A DNA stretch of 64,000 bases, from positions 62,001-126,000 of the forward strand of contig NZ_JNFC01000056.1 in NCBI RefSeq assembly GCF_000756385.1, in the 5' to 3' direction. The position numbers were made by a program, and so were the translations under genes. This document shows positions 16,840 to 24,999 of this stretch, piece after piece. The number at the start of each line of letters is the position of its first letter. The first letter of the stretch is position 1. The notes below the pieces were generated by a model. The model was not told the origin of the DNA. It worked only from the letters and a program-made list of their open reading frames with translations, and searched no databases. The DNA is from Sphingopyxis sp. LC363. GTDB lineage: Bacteria; Pseudomonadota; Alphaproteobacteria; Sphingomonadales; Sphingomonadaceae.

Positions 16840-18063
16840 CTATGCCCCTCGGGCAGCGCGCTCGAAAATCGCGGCGATGCCTTGCCCACCGCCGATGCAC
16901 ATCGTCTCGAGCCCGTAACGCCCGTCGCGGCGCACCAGCTCGCGCGTGAGGTTCGCGAGAATACGTCCGCCGGTCGCGCCGATCGGATGGCCGAGCGAGA
17001 TGCCCGATCCGTTGACGTTCAAAATCGCGTTGCGGCTGTCGTCGTCCGACCAGCCCCAGCCCTTCAAGACCGCGAGCACCTGCGGCGCGAAGGCCTCGTT
17101 GAGCTCGACAAGGTCGATGTCGCCCCAGCCGAGGCCGCTGCGCGCGAACAGCCGCTCGACCGCGGGTACCGGCCCGATGCCCATCCGGCTCGGATCGCAG
17201 CCCGCCGCCGCCGAGCTGTGATACCAGGCGATCGGTTCCAGCCCTAGTTCGTCGAGCTTGTCTTCGGCGACGACGAGGCACGCCGCCGCCGCATCATTCT
17301 GCTGGCTCGCATTGCCCGCCGTCACCACCCCGCCTTCGAGCGGGCGCAGCTTACCGAGCGTCTCCATCGTCGCGTCGGCACGATAACCCTCGTCATGTGC
17401 AAAGACGACCGGATCACCCTTCTTCTGCGGCACCTCGACCCGCACCAGCTCGTCGTCGAACAGTCCCTTCGCCCACGCCGCGGCGGCGCGCTGGTGGCTC
17501 TGCACCGCATAGGCGTCGGCTGCTTCGCGCGAGATGCCATAATCCCTGGCAAGATTTTCGGCGGTCTCGATCATGCCGCTGATCACCCCGAAGCGTTCGA
17601 CCGGCTGCGACATCAGCCGCCCGCGCGTCAGCCGGTCGTGGAGCGTGAGGTTGCCCGCGCGCACGCCCTTGCGAATGTCGGTGCTGTAATGTTCGACGTT
17701 CGACATCGATTCGACGCCGCCCGCGACAACGACGTCGGAGATACCCGTCTGCACCATCATCGCGGCGTTGATGATCGCTTGCAGCCCCGATCCGCAGCGG
17801 CGGTCGAGCTGATAGCCCGGCACCTCGAGCGGCAGCCCCGCGGCGAGCCATGACCAGTGGCCGATCGCGGGCGCTTCGCCATTGCCATAGCCCTGCGAAA
17901 AGACGACGTCGTCGACGCGCGCCGGGTCGATCTTCGTGCGTTCTATGAGCGCTTTCAAAATGACGGCGCCGAGCTCTCCCGCGGTCATCGACGAAAGCGC
18001 GCCCCCGAATTTTCCCACAGCGGTGCGGATCGGGGCGACGATGGCGGCGCGGCGCAGGGTCAT
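16840..18063 (-). CDS. Acetyl-CoA C-acyltransferase (thiolase)
   Basis: 407 residues with all thiolase hallmarks: nucleophile C90 in LDRRCGSGLQAI, the VVAGGVESMSN loop, NEAFAPQVLAVL, the histidine in NGSGISLGHPIGATGGR, and the C-terminal acid/base cysteine in METMCIGGGQGIAAIFE-type context. It makes or cleaves 3-ketoacyl-CoA; the short form suggests acetoacetyl-CoA or a branched substrate. It lies between Mcd-like and Mct-like genes on the same strand. It could be the first condensing step of an ethylmalonyl-CoA-type route or the last step of a degradation. Palindromic repeats flank it on both sides. Confidence 0.88.
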   Translation of the reverse strand: MTLRRAAIVAPIRTAVGKFGGALSSMTAGELGAVILKALIERTKIDPARVDDVVFSQGYGNGEAPAIGHWSWLAAGLPLEVPGYQLDRRCGSGLQAIINAAMMVQTGISDVVVAGGVESMSNVEHYSTDIRKGVRAGNLTLHDRLTRGRLMSQPVERFGVISGMIETAENLARDYGISREAADAYAVQSHQRAAAAWAKGLFDDELVRVEVPQKKGDPVVFAHDEGYRADATMETLGKLRPLEGGVVTAGNASQQNDAAAACLVVAEDKLDELGLEPIAWYHSSAAAGCDPSRMGIGPVPAVERLFARSGLGWGDIDLVELNEAFAPQVLAVLKGWGWSDDDSRNAILNVNGSGISLGHPIGATGGRILANLTRELVRRDGRYGLETMCIGGGQGIAAIFERAARGA

Positions 18064-18096
18064 GCTTGTCTCCAGGGATAATGCGTGAGTCTATAA

Positions 18097-18209
18097 TTCC
18101 GATTCCCCGAGCGAAGACGAGGGGCTCGTTCGAGTGGAGCGAGAAACTGCGACGCGGCCGCCTCGACTTCGCTCGGCATAGCCCCTCGTCTTCGCTCGGG
18201 GAATCGGAA
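18097..18209. repeat. Inverted repeat with perfect 30-base arms
   Basis: The arms 18097-18126 and 18180-18209 are exact reverse complements (outer end TTCCGATTCCCCGAGCGAAG). The 53-base interior carries smaller CGA-rich repeats. It fills the gap between the Mct-like stop and the thiolase start, and transcribed RNA would form a very stable long hairpin. Confidence 0.8.
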
Positions 18210-18220
18210 GCTGGGAAACG

Positions 18221-19429
18221 TCATTTTTTGCAACTCGCCACGCCGACGATACCGGCATCGATCAGGCGGGCGATCTCGCCCGAGGAAAGCGAAAGGCGGT
18301 CGGCGAGCACTTCTTCCGAATGCTGGCCGTTGAGCGGGGCAGCGCGCGGCGAATGGCGCTTCGCCTGCGGGATCGTCGAAAAGGCACCCGCTGCGGGATA
18401 GGCGAAGCCGCTCGGATTGTCCGCGGCGCCGAAGATCGGGTTGTCGGCGACGAGCGCGGGGTCCTGTACCGCGTCATACATGGTGCGATAGGGCGAATGA
18501 ACGATCCCGCCCGCGTCGAAGGCGGCCGCCAGATCGTCATGGTCGCGCGCCGCGATCGCACGCTCGAACAGCGGATAGAGCGCGTCGCGGTGATCGAAGC
18601 GCAGCCCGTCGTCGGCCGCGAAGGACACGCCGCGATCGCTTTCGATCGCAGCGATCGCGTCGCCGAGTCCCAGCGCGGCGACCAGGTTCGTCCATTGGCG
18701 CGGCGTGACGACCACGATCATCGTGCGCCGTCCGTCGCGCGTTACGAAATCGCGCCCGAACAGCCCATAGACCGCATTGCCGAGCCGCGGGCGATTCGCG
18801 CCCGAATAAAGCACCTCTGCAACCCCGCCGAGGTTGGCGACGGTACCGATCGCAACGTCGGACAGCGGAAGCCGCACCTCGCAGCCCTCGCCGCTGACGT
18901 TCCGCCGCTGGATCGCCGCGAGCAGCGCGAAGGCGGCATAGGCGCCCGTCAGCAAATCCCACGCGGGCAACACATGGTTGACCGGATCGGGGCCCGCGCC
19001 GGTGAGCATCGGATAACCGACGCTGTTGTTCACCGTATAGTCGAGCGCGGGCGAGCCGTCGGCCCAGCCCATCACGCGCACGGTGATCAGGTCGGCGCGC
19101 CCCTCGGCGAGCGTGTCGTGCGACAGGAAACCGCCGACCGGGAAGTTGGTAACGAACTGCCCCGTCGCGCGCACCAGTTCCTGCAGCAGCTCGCGCCCCT
19201 CGGGCCGGCCGAGATCGAGCGCGACCGACTTTTTCGCGCGGTTGAGATTTTCCCAATAGAGCGAATCATTGGCCGCGGTCACCGGCCAGCGGCGGAAATC
19301 GGGGCCGCCACCGATCTGGTCGACGCGGATCACTTCGGCGCCCATCTGCGCGCAATAAAGCCCGGCGGTCGGGGAGGCGACGAAGGACGAAGCTTCGATC
19401 ACCGACAGGCCGGCCAGCAGGTCGTACAT
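18221..19429 (-). CDS. Class III CoA-transferase family, 2-methylfumaryl-CoA isomerase (Mct)-like
   Basis: 402 residues from the ATG at 19429, with GGGGAGA upstream; a GTG at 19486 is an alternative. The CaiB/BaiF fold is clear: LAGLSVIEASSFVASPTAGL, NRAKKSVALDLGRPEGRELL, and the conserved Asp in HVLPAWDLLTGAY. Several stretches (QIGGGPDFRRWPVT, DYTVNNSVGYPMLTG, VNHVLPAWD, YGLFGRDFVTRDGRR) agree with what I remember of Chloroflexus Mct, which moves CoA within 2-methylfumaryl-CoA to give 3-methylfumaryl-CoA. That is the next step after Mcd, whose likely gene is nearby. An ordinary intermolecular CoA-transferase remains possible. Confidence 0.65.
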   Translation of the reverse strand: MYDLLAGLSVIEASSFVASPTAGLYCAQMGAEVIRVDQIGGGPDFRRWPVTAANDSLYWENLNRAKKSVALDLGRPEGRELLQELVRATGQFVTNFPVGGFLSHDTLAEGRADLITVRVMGWADGSPALDYTVNNSVGYPMLTGAGPDPVNHVLPAWDLLTGAYAAFALLAAIQRRNVSGEGCEVRLPLSDVAIGTVANLGGVAEVLYSGANRPRLGNAVYGLFGRDFVTRDGRRTMIVVVTPRQWTNLVAALGLGDAIAAIESDRGVSFAADDGLRFDHRDALYPLFERAIAARDHDDLAAAFDAGGIVHSPYRTMYDAVQDPALVADNPIFGAADNPSGFAYPAAGAFSTIPQAKRHSPRAAPLNGQHSEEVLADRLSLSSGEIARLIDAGIVGVASCKK

Positions 19430-19597
19430 CTGGCGCCCGTCTCCCCAGGTCATCGGCTCGAACGGCCGGTCGAAGCTGTCCGGCACATCCGAGAGGATAG
19501 CTCCGGCGGCCGCCCTCGCTACTAACAGCCTCGGCCAGTCAAAAACAAGACTCGCCGATGCCGCGCGGCGATCTTCGCAAATATGCGGCCGGCTGCT

Positions 19598-20077
19598 TCA
19601 ATCGCGATCGATCGCTCCAGTGTCGAGCAGCGGCGCGGCATCGACATCGCCCGCCCCCAGCAAGTCGGCCAGACGCTCGGTGCCCGCCAGGATCATCGCC
19701 TGCTCCCACCCCGGGAGCGCAGCGAATCCCGCCTCGAACTTTTCCTGCAGCATGTCCGGCGCTTCGACGAGGCGGCGGCGGCCCGCTTCGGTCGCTTCCA
19801 AAAGGACGCGCCGCTTGTCTTGTACGCTGCGCGTCCGGCTGGCGAGACCCAGCGCGACGAGGCGGTCGACGATCGCAGTGATCGTCGCATGGCTGAACTC
19901 CAGTCGCTGCGCGACCACCCCGGGCGTCACCTCGTCGCCGGCATCGATCTCGCGCAGCACCAGCAGCTGCGACGGCGTGAGGCCGGTGGCGGCTGCCAGC
20001 CTGCGGGTGCCGCCGTCGGTCGCGCGCAGGACGCGCCGCAAGGCCTTCAACGTCGCGTTCGCAATTTCGGATTCCAT
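19598..20077 (-). CDS. ectR: MarR-family regulator divergent from the ectoine operon (EctR-like)
   Basis: 159 residues, the usual MarR length. The winged helix covers about 30-110: LTPSQLLVLREIDAGDEVTP, VVAQRLEFSHATITAIVDRL and the wing VQDKRRVLLEATEAGRR. Ectoine clusters in many proteobacteria carry a divergent MarR-type regulator, EctR, that represses ectABC. The orientation and 231-base shared spacer here fit that role. A perfect 20-base palindrome in the spacer is a candidate operator. It might also affect the Mct-like gene 168 bases downstream on the same strand. Confidence 0.7.
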   Translation of the reverse strand: MESEIANATLKALRRVLRATDGGTRRLAAATGLTPSQLLVLREIDAGDEVTPGVVAQRLEFSHATITAIVDRLVALGLASRTRSVQDKRRVLLEATEAGRRRLVEAPDMLQEKFEAGFAALPGWEQAMILAGTERLADLLGAGDVDAAPLLDTGAIDRD

Positions 20078-20149
20078 GCGCTCTGTTAGCCGCCCGCCCC
20101 GCGCGCGCCAACGCCTTATCCCTGATCGCGAACGGGTGACACAGGGCTG

Positions 20150-20169
20150 TCATATATTTCGATATATGA
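20150..20169. promoter_or_regulatory. Candidate EctR operator
   Basis: TCATATAT-TTCG-ATATATGA is a perfect 8-4-8 palindrome in the ectR-ectA spacer, 40 bases upstream of the probable ectA -35 box and 72 bases from the ectR start. Length and AT-rich arms suit a MarR dimer. Nothing else in the spacer is as symmetrical. Confidence 0.6.
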
Positions 20170-20189
20170 AATAAAATTGCGGCGGCGGG

Positions 20190-20217
20190 TTGAACGCTTG
20201 GCCTTAACTCTTATATT
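20190..20217 (+). promoter_or_regulatory. Predicted sigma-70 type promoter of the ectoine operon
   Basis: TTGAAC (20190-20195), a 16-base spacer and TATATT (20212-20217) form a good vegetative-type promoter pointing at ectA. Transcription would start near 20224, giving a leader of about 85 bases that includes a possible short reading frame. Confidence 0.5.
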
Positions 20218-20271
20218 TTGCGCGAATCACGGTCTTGCTAGGCCGCATAAATCCGAAATTTATTTCAGGAG

Positions 20272-20331
20272 ATGAAAGATACTAGATCGGCAAAAAGACG
20301 AAGAGTCATTGCCTCCAGGGAAAGATTTTGA
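20272..20331 (+). CDS. Possible 19-codon leader ORF overlapping the ectA start
   Basis: An ATG directly after TTTCAGGAG opens a 19-residue basic frame (MKDTRSAKRRRVIASRERF) that stops inside ectA, in another frame. The Shine-Dalgarno-like AGGAG abuts the ATG, closer than usual, so translation is doubtful. If used, it would cover the weak TTG start of ectA and could couple or throttle its translation. Confidence 0.25.
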   Translation: MKDTRSAKRRRVIASRERF

Positions 20332-20860
20332 CGCGATTCCGGCCGCAGATGCCGATATACGCTTCCGCCGGCCGATCGCGTCGGACGGCCCCGCCGTCAC
20401 CGCTTTGATAGCGGCGTGTCCGCCGCTCGATCGCAATTCCCGCTATTGCAACCTGCTCCAGTGCGAACATTTCGCCGACCATTGCGTCATCGCCGAAAAG
20501 GCGGGGCGGATCGTCGGTTGGGTGTCGGGCTATCGCCCGCCGTCGGATCCCGCGGCCTTTTTCGTGTGGCAGGTCGCCGTCTCCACCGAGGGACGCGGGA
20601 AGCAACTCGCGAGCCGCATGATCGCCGACCTGCTCGCCAGGCCGGCACAGGATGGCGTGTCGCACATGATCACCACGATCACCGCCGACAATCAGGCATC
20701 GTGGGGATTGTTCCGCAGCCTCGCGCGCAAATGGGACGCCGAGCTGGAACGCAGCGCGCTGTTCGAGCGCGAAGCCCATTTCGCCGGCGCCCACGCCACC
20801 GAATATCTGGCCCGCATCGGGCCGATCGACCGCACAAAGATAGACGCAGAACAGGGATAG
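20309..20860 (+). CDS. ectA: L-2,4-diaminobutyrate acetyltransferase EctA
   Basis: 183-residue GNAT-fold enzyme that acetylates diaminobutyrate, the second step of ectoine synthesis. The EctA pattern is clear: IRFRRPIASDGPAVTAL, LDRNSRYCNLLQCEHFADHC, VGWVSGYRPPSDPAAFFVWQ, then VSTEGRGKQLASRMIADLL (acetyl-CoA loop) and NQASWGLFRSLARKW. The frame is open only from 20276 and contains no ATG or GTG before the conserved region, so the start must be the TTG at 20309. GAAGAG lies just upstream. ectB follows after four bases. Confidence 0.94.
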   Translation: MPPGKDFDAIPAADADIRFRRPIASDGPAVTALIAACPPLDRNSRYCNLLQCEHFADHCVIAEKAGRIVGWVSGYRPPSDPAAFFVWQVAVSTEGRGKQLASRMIADLLARPAQDGVSHMITTITADNQASWGLFRSLARKWDAELERSALFEREAHFAGAHATEYLARIGPIDRTKIDAEQG

Positions 20861-20864
20861 ACAC

Positions 20865-22169
20865 ATGATCACGACACCCCAGCCGTCCGGCGCAATTCCG
20901 GACCGGACGATCTATGAGCGCCGCGAATCCGAAGTTCGCAGCTATGCCCGCTCCATGCCGCGCCAGTTCGGCAGGGCCGAAGGCGTGTGGATGCACGACG
21001 ACCAGGGCGGGCGCTACCTCGACTTGCTGTCGGGCTGCTCGACGCTCAACTATGGGCATAACCACCCGATCCTGAAGCAGGCGCTGCTCGATTATATCGC
21101 CGCCGACGGCATCGCGCACGGGCTCGACCTGCACACCGATGCAAAGCAGGACTTTCTCGCCACCTTCGAAGAGCTGATCCTGAAACCGCGCGGGCTCGAC
21201 CATCGCGTGATGTTCACCGGGCCCACGGGCACGAATGCGGTCGAGGCCGCGATCAAGCTCGCGCGCAAGGTCACGGGCCGCGAAATGGTGATCGCCTTCA
21301 CCAACGGCTTCCACGGCATGACATTGGGGGCGCTCGCCTGCACCGGCAACGCCACCAAGCGCGGCGGCGCGGGCGTGCCGCTCAGCCATGTCGCGCACGA
21401 GCCTTACGATGGCTATTACGGCCCCGACGTCGACACCGCCGACCTGCTCGAACAGCGGCTCGCCGATCCGTCGAGCGGGCTCGATGCCCCCGCGGCGATC
21501 CTCGTCGAAACGGTGCAGGGCGAAGGCGGGCTCAACGCCGCCTCGCCCGAGTGGCTGCGCCGCATCGCGGACATCGCCAGGGCGCATGGCGCGCTGCTGA
21601 TCGTCGACGACATCCAGGCGGGCTGCGGCCGCACCGGCGGCTTCTTCAGCTTCGAGGATATGGGCTTCACCCCCGACATCGTGACGCTGGCGAAATCGCT
21701 CTCGGGCATGGGCCTGCCCTTCGCGCTGACCCTGCTGCGCCCCGAGCTCGACCAATGGTCGCCGGGCGAACACAATGGCACCTTCCGCGGCAACAACCAC
21801 GCCTTCGTCACCGCGACCGCCGCGCTCAGGCATTTCTGGAGCACGGGCGATTTCCAGCGCGACATCGAGCGACGCGGCCAGATTCTCGCGATGCGGCTCG
21901 ATCGCATCGCGGCCGAGCATGGCTTCGAAACCCGCGGCCGCGGCATGATGCGCGGCGTCAATGTCGGCTCGGGCGAGCTTGCTTCGACCGTGACCGCCGC
22001 CTGCTTCGACGCTGGCCTGATCATCGAGACCAGCGGCGCGCACGACGAGGTGATCAAGGTGCTTGCCCCGCTCGTCATCGACGACGCCGTCCTCGGCACC
22101 GGGCTCGACATCCTCGAAACCAAAATCCGTCAGGCGACGGCCGCCGACTACGCCGTCGCCGCCGAATAA
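20865..22169 (+). CDS. ectB: Diaminobutyrate-2-oxoglutarate transaminase EctB
   Basis: 434 residues, class III PLP aminotransferase. It converts L-aspartate semialdehyde and glutamate to 2,4-diaminobutyrate, the first dedicated ectoine step. Visible motifs are [53 protein letters not shown], the PLP ring aspartate region [16 protein letters not shown] (about 246-261), and the Schiff-base lysine K277 in [11 protein letters not shown]. Length and order match EctB. It is second in the operon, 20 bases before ectC. Confidence 0.97.
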   Translation: MITTPQPSGAIPDRTIYERRESEVRSYARSMPRQFGRAEGVWMHDDQGGRYLDLLSGCSTLNYGHNHPILKQALLDYIAADGIAHGLDLHTDAKQDFLATFEELILKPRGLDHRVMFTGPTGTNAVEAAIKLARKVTGREMVIAFTNGFHGMTLGALACTGNATKRGGAGVPLSHVAHEPYDGYYGPDVDTADLLEQRLADPSSGLDAPAAILVETVQGEGGLNAASPEWLRRIADIARAHGALLIVDDIQAGCGRTGGFFSFEDMGFTPDIVTLAKSLSGMGLPFALTLLRPELDQWSPGEHNGTFRGNNHAFVTATAALRHFWSTGDFQRDIERRGQILAMRLDRIAAEHGFETRGRGMMRGVNVGSGELASTVTAACFDAGLIIETSGAHDEVIKVLAPLVIDDAVLGTGLDILETKIRQATAADYAVAAE

Positions 22170-22189
22170 CAGACACAGGAGATATCCAC

Positions 22190-22591
22190 ATGATCGTTCG
22201 CAACCTGAATGACATCCGCAAATCCGACCGCAACGTCCGCTCGGACGGCTGGGCGAGCGCCCGCATGCTGCTCAAGGACGATGGCATGGGCTTTTCCTTC
22301 CACGTCACGACCATGTTCGCGGGCACCGAGCTCAAGATGCACTACCAGAATCATCTGGAATCGGTGTTCGTTCTGAAGGGCACCGGCACCATCGAAGATC
22401 TGGGCACCGGCGAAATCCACCGGCTGGAACCCGGCGTGATGTACGCGCTCAACGAGCATGACCGGCACATCGTGCGGCCCGAAACCGACATTTTGACCGC
22501 CTGCGCCTTCAACCCGCCAGTGACCGGCAAGGAAGTCCACGACGAAACCGGCGCCTATCCGGCCGACGCCGACCTCGTCGCCGCCGACTGA
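22190..22591 (+). CDS. ectC: L-ectoine synthase EctC
   Basis: 133-residue single-domain cupin that cyclises N-gamma-acetyl-diaminobutyrate to ectoine. The protein begins [16 protein letters not shown] and continues with [20 protein letters not shown] and [19 protein letters not shown], which carries the metal-binding Glu, Tyr and His positions typical of EctC. ACAGGAG lies ten bases before the ATG at 22190. It follows ectB by 20 bases and precedes ectD by 30 bases. Confidence 0.97.
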   Translation: MIVRNLNDIRKSDRNVRSDGWASARMLLKDDGMGFSFHVTTMFAGTELKMHYQNHLESVFVLKGTGTIEDLGTGEIHRLEPGVMYALNEHDRHIVRPETDILTACAFNPPVTGKEVHDETGAYPADADLVAAD

Positions 22592-22621
22592 TCATCACGA
22601 AAACAGAAAGGGAGACGTCCG

Positions 22622-23542
22622 ATGCAAGACCTCTACCCATCGCGGCACGCACCCGAGGCCGAAATGCGGCCGCGGCAGGACCCTGTCGTCCATAGCGAAT
22701 GGAACAATGACGCGCCGATCAGCGCGCGCCAGGCGGCGCAATTCGACCGCGACGGCTATATCGTGCTCGAGGATATTTTCTCGGCCGACGAGGTCGCCTT
22801 CCTGCAAAAAGCGGCTGGCGCGCTGCTCGCCGATCCGGCCGCGCTCGATAGCGACACGATCGTCACCGAACCGCAGGCCAACGAGATCCGCTCGATCTTC
22901 GAGATTCACGCGCAGAGCCCCGTGATGGCGCGGCTCGCCGCCGATGCGCGGCTCGCCGACGTCGCGCGCTTCCTGCTCGGCGACGAGGTCTATATCCACC
23001 AGTCGCGCCTCAACTATAAGCCCGGTTTCACGGGCAAGGAATTCTACTGGCATAGCGATTTCGAGACCTGGCACGTCGAGGACGGCATGCCGCGGATGCG
23101 CGCGCTGTCGATGTCGGTGCTGCTCGCCGAGAACACGCCGCACAACGGGCCGCTGATGGTGATCCCGGGGTCGCACCGCACCTATCTCACCTGCGTCGGC
23201 GAAACCCCCGACGATCATTATCTGAGCTCACTCAAGAAACAGGAATATGGCGTTCCCGACGAGGAAAGCCTCGCCGAACTCGCGCACCGGCACGGCATCG
23301 TCGCGCCGACGGGCAAGCCGGGCACCGTGATCCTGTTCGACTGCAACCTGATGCACGGGTCGAACGGCAACATCACCCCCTTCCCGCGCGCCAACGCCTT
23401 CCTCGTCTATAATGCGGTCAGCAACCGGCTCGAAATGCCGTTCGGTGTGGACAAGCCGCGCCCCTGGTTCCTCGCCCATCGCGGCGAACCCGAACCGCTG
23501 ACGATCGAACGCGGCCCGCTCGCCGAGACGGTGGCCGCATGA
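22622..23542 (+). CDS. ectD: Ectoine hydroxylase EctD
   Basis: 306-residue Fe(II)/2-oxoglutarate dioxygenase that converts ectoine to 5-hydroxyectoine. The iron triad is H144 and D146 in FYWHSDFETWHVEDGMPRMR and H245 in CNLMHGSNGN, at the numbers I recall for the Sphingopyxis alaskensis enzyme. The HxD segment is the EctD signature. IPGSHRTYLTCVGETP and the F-D-C-N substrate region are also present. A good ribosome site (GAAAGGGAGA) precedes the ATG. The aspartokinase gene overlaps its stop by four bases. The cell should therefore make hydroxyectoine as well as ectoine. Confidence 0.97.
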   Translation: MQDLYPSRHAPEAEMRPRQDPVVHSEWNNDAPISARQAAQFDRDGYIVLEDIFSADEVAFLQKAAGALLADPAALDSDTIVTEPQANEIRSIFEIHAQSPVMARLAADARLADVARFLLGDEVYIHQSRLNYKPGFTGKEFYWHSDFETWHVEDGMPRMRALSMSVLLAENTPHNGPLMVIPGSHRTYLTCVGETPDDHYLSSLKKQEYGVPDEESLAELAHRHGIVAPTGKPGTVILFDCNLMHGSNGNITPFPRANAFLVYNAVSNRLEMPFGVDKPRPWFLAHRGEPEPLTIERGPLAETVAA

Positions 23543-24978
23543 CCGGGCATAGCGTCGAAAAAATCGGCGGCACTTCGATGGCCGCAACCGCGACCCTGTT
23601 CGACAATGTGCTGATCGCGGGGCGGTCGGGTGCCGATCTCTACAATCGCATTTTTGTGGTCTCGGCCTATGGCGGGATGACCGACCTGCTGCTCGAGAAC
23701 AAGAAGAGCGGCGTGCCCGGCGTCTATGGCCGCTTCGTCGCCGACGAGGATGTGGGCGGCTGGCGCGAGGCGATGGAGGATGTCCGCCGCGCGATGCACG
23801 AACGCAACGCCGGAATGTTCGCGCGGCCCGAAAGCCGCGACGAGGCCGACGCCTTCGTCGACACGCGCATCGCCACGGTCGCGGCGTGCCTCGAAGACCT
23901 CGCGCGCCTGCGCGCCCACGGCCGCTTCTGCGTCAAGGAACAGCTGATGACGGTGCGCGAACTGCTCGCCGGGATCGGCGAGGCGCACAGCGCGCACAGC
24001 ACCGCATTGCTGCTGCGCGACCGCGACGTGAACGCGCGCTTCGTCGACCTGACGCTTTGGGATCAGGAGGATCTCCGCAGTCTCGACGCGCGGATCGGCG
24101 ACGCCTTCGCCGGAATCGACCTCGCCACGACGCTGCCGATCGTGACCGGCTATGCCGGCTGCGAGGGCGGCATGGTGCGCCGCTATGCGCGCGGCTATAC
24201 CGAAATGACCTTTTCGCGGCTCGCCGTCCTTACCGGCGCGCGCGAGGCGATCATCCACAAGGAATTCCACCTGTCGAGCGCCGATCCCAAGCTGGTCGGC
24301 GAGGACAAGGCGCGCAAGATCGGCCGCACCAACTACGATGTCGCCGACCAGCTCGCGAACCTCGGCATGGAAGCGATCCATCCGGGGGCCGGACGCGGCC
24401 TTCGCCAGACCGACATTCCGCTGCGCGTGCGCAACACCTTCGACCGCGAGGATGGCGGCACCCTCGTCACGGGCGACTATGTCTCCGACGTGCCGCGCGT
24501 CGAGATCGTCACCGGCATCCGTCAGATGCAGGCGCTGACCTTCTTCGAACAGGATATGGTCGGGGTGAAGGGCTATGACGCCGCGATCCTCGACGCGCTG
24601 ACGCGCCACCGGCTGTGGATCGTCAGCAAATCGTCGAACGCGAACACGATCACCCATTATCTGTCGGCGAGCGCCGACGCGGTGAAAAAGGTGATTGCCG
24701 ACCTGCAAAAAGACTATCCCGAGGCTGCCATCTCGACGCAACCGGTGGCGATGATCGCGGCGATCGGCAGCGACATTTCGCGCCCCGGGCTCGTCCCCGA
24801 CGCGCTGCGCGCGCTCGAGGACGCCGGCATCGGCATGATCGCGATGCAGCATCAAATCCGTAATGTCGACATCCAGTTCATCGTCGACAGCCGCGATTTC
24901 GACGCGGCGGTGCGCGTGCTGCACAAGGCGCTCGTCGAAGACGTCGATGCGGCTGCGGAGGGCCGGCGCGCCGCGTGA
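23539..24978 (+). CDS. ask: Ectoine-cluster aspartokinase Ask_Ect
   Basis: 479 residues. It opens with HSVEKIGGTSMAAT, the form of the aspartokinase KxGGTS motif typical of the specialised kinase linked to ectoine genes. It continues with VSAYGGMTDLLLENKKSGVP, FSRLAVLTGAREAIIHKEFH and LSSADPKLVG, and ends in a regulatory ACT-like region (about 340-470). It phosphorylates L-aspartate to feed aspartate semialdehyde into EctB, probably with weak feedback inhibition. It overlaps ectD by four bases. Confidence 0.95.
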   Translation: MTGHSVEKIGGTSMAATATLFDNVLIAGRSGADLYNRIFVVSAYGGMTDLLLENKKSGVPGVYGRFVADEDVGGWREAMEDVRRAMHERNAGMFARPESRDEADAFVDTRIATVAACLEDLARLRAHGRFCVKEQLMTVRELLAGIGEAHSAHSTALLLRDRDVNARFVDLTLWDQEDLRSLDARIGDAFAGIDLATTLPIVTGYAGCEGGMVRRYARGYTEMTFSRLAVLTGAREAIIHKEFHLSSADPKLVGEDKARKIGRTNYDVADQLANLGMEAIHPGAGRGLRQTDIPLRVRNTFDREDGGTLVTGDYVSDVPRVEIVTGIRQMQALTFFEQDMVGVKGYDAAILDALTRHRLWIVSKSSNANTITHYLSASADAVKKVIADLQKDYPEAAISTQPVAMIAAIGSDISRPGLVPDALRALEDAGIGMIAMQHQIRNVDIQFIVDSRDFDAAVRVLHKALVEDVDAAAEGRRAA

Positions 24979-24999
24979 TGCGGCGGCCGAACGCGGCCG

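Noticed and set aside
20309..20860. Frameshift at the start of ectA, because the better-looking ATG at 20272 is out of frame
   Set aside because: The EctA conserved region begins about 16 residues after the TTG and no similarity is missing; a TTG start explains the sequence without an error.
20679..22043. 454-codon minus-strand frame opposite ectB
   Set aside because: ectB carries all aminotransferase motifs; the opposing frame is compositionally biased and without motifs.
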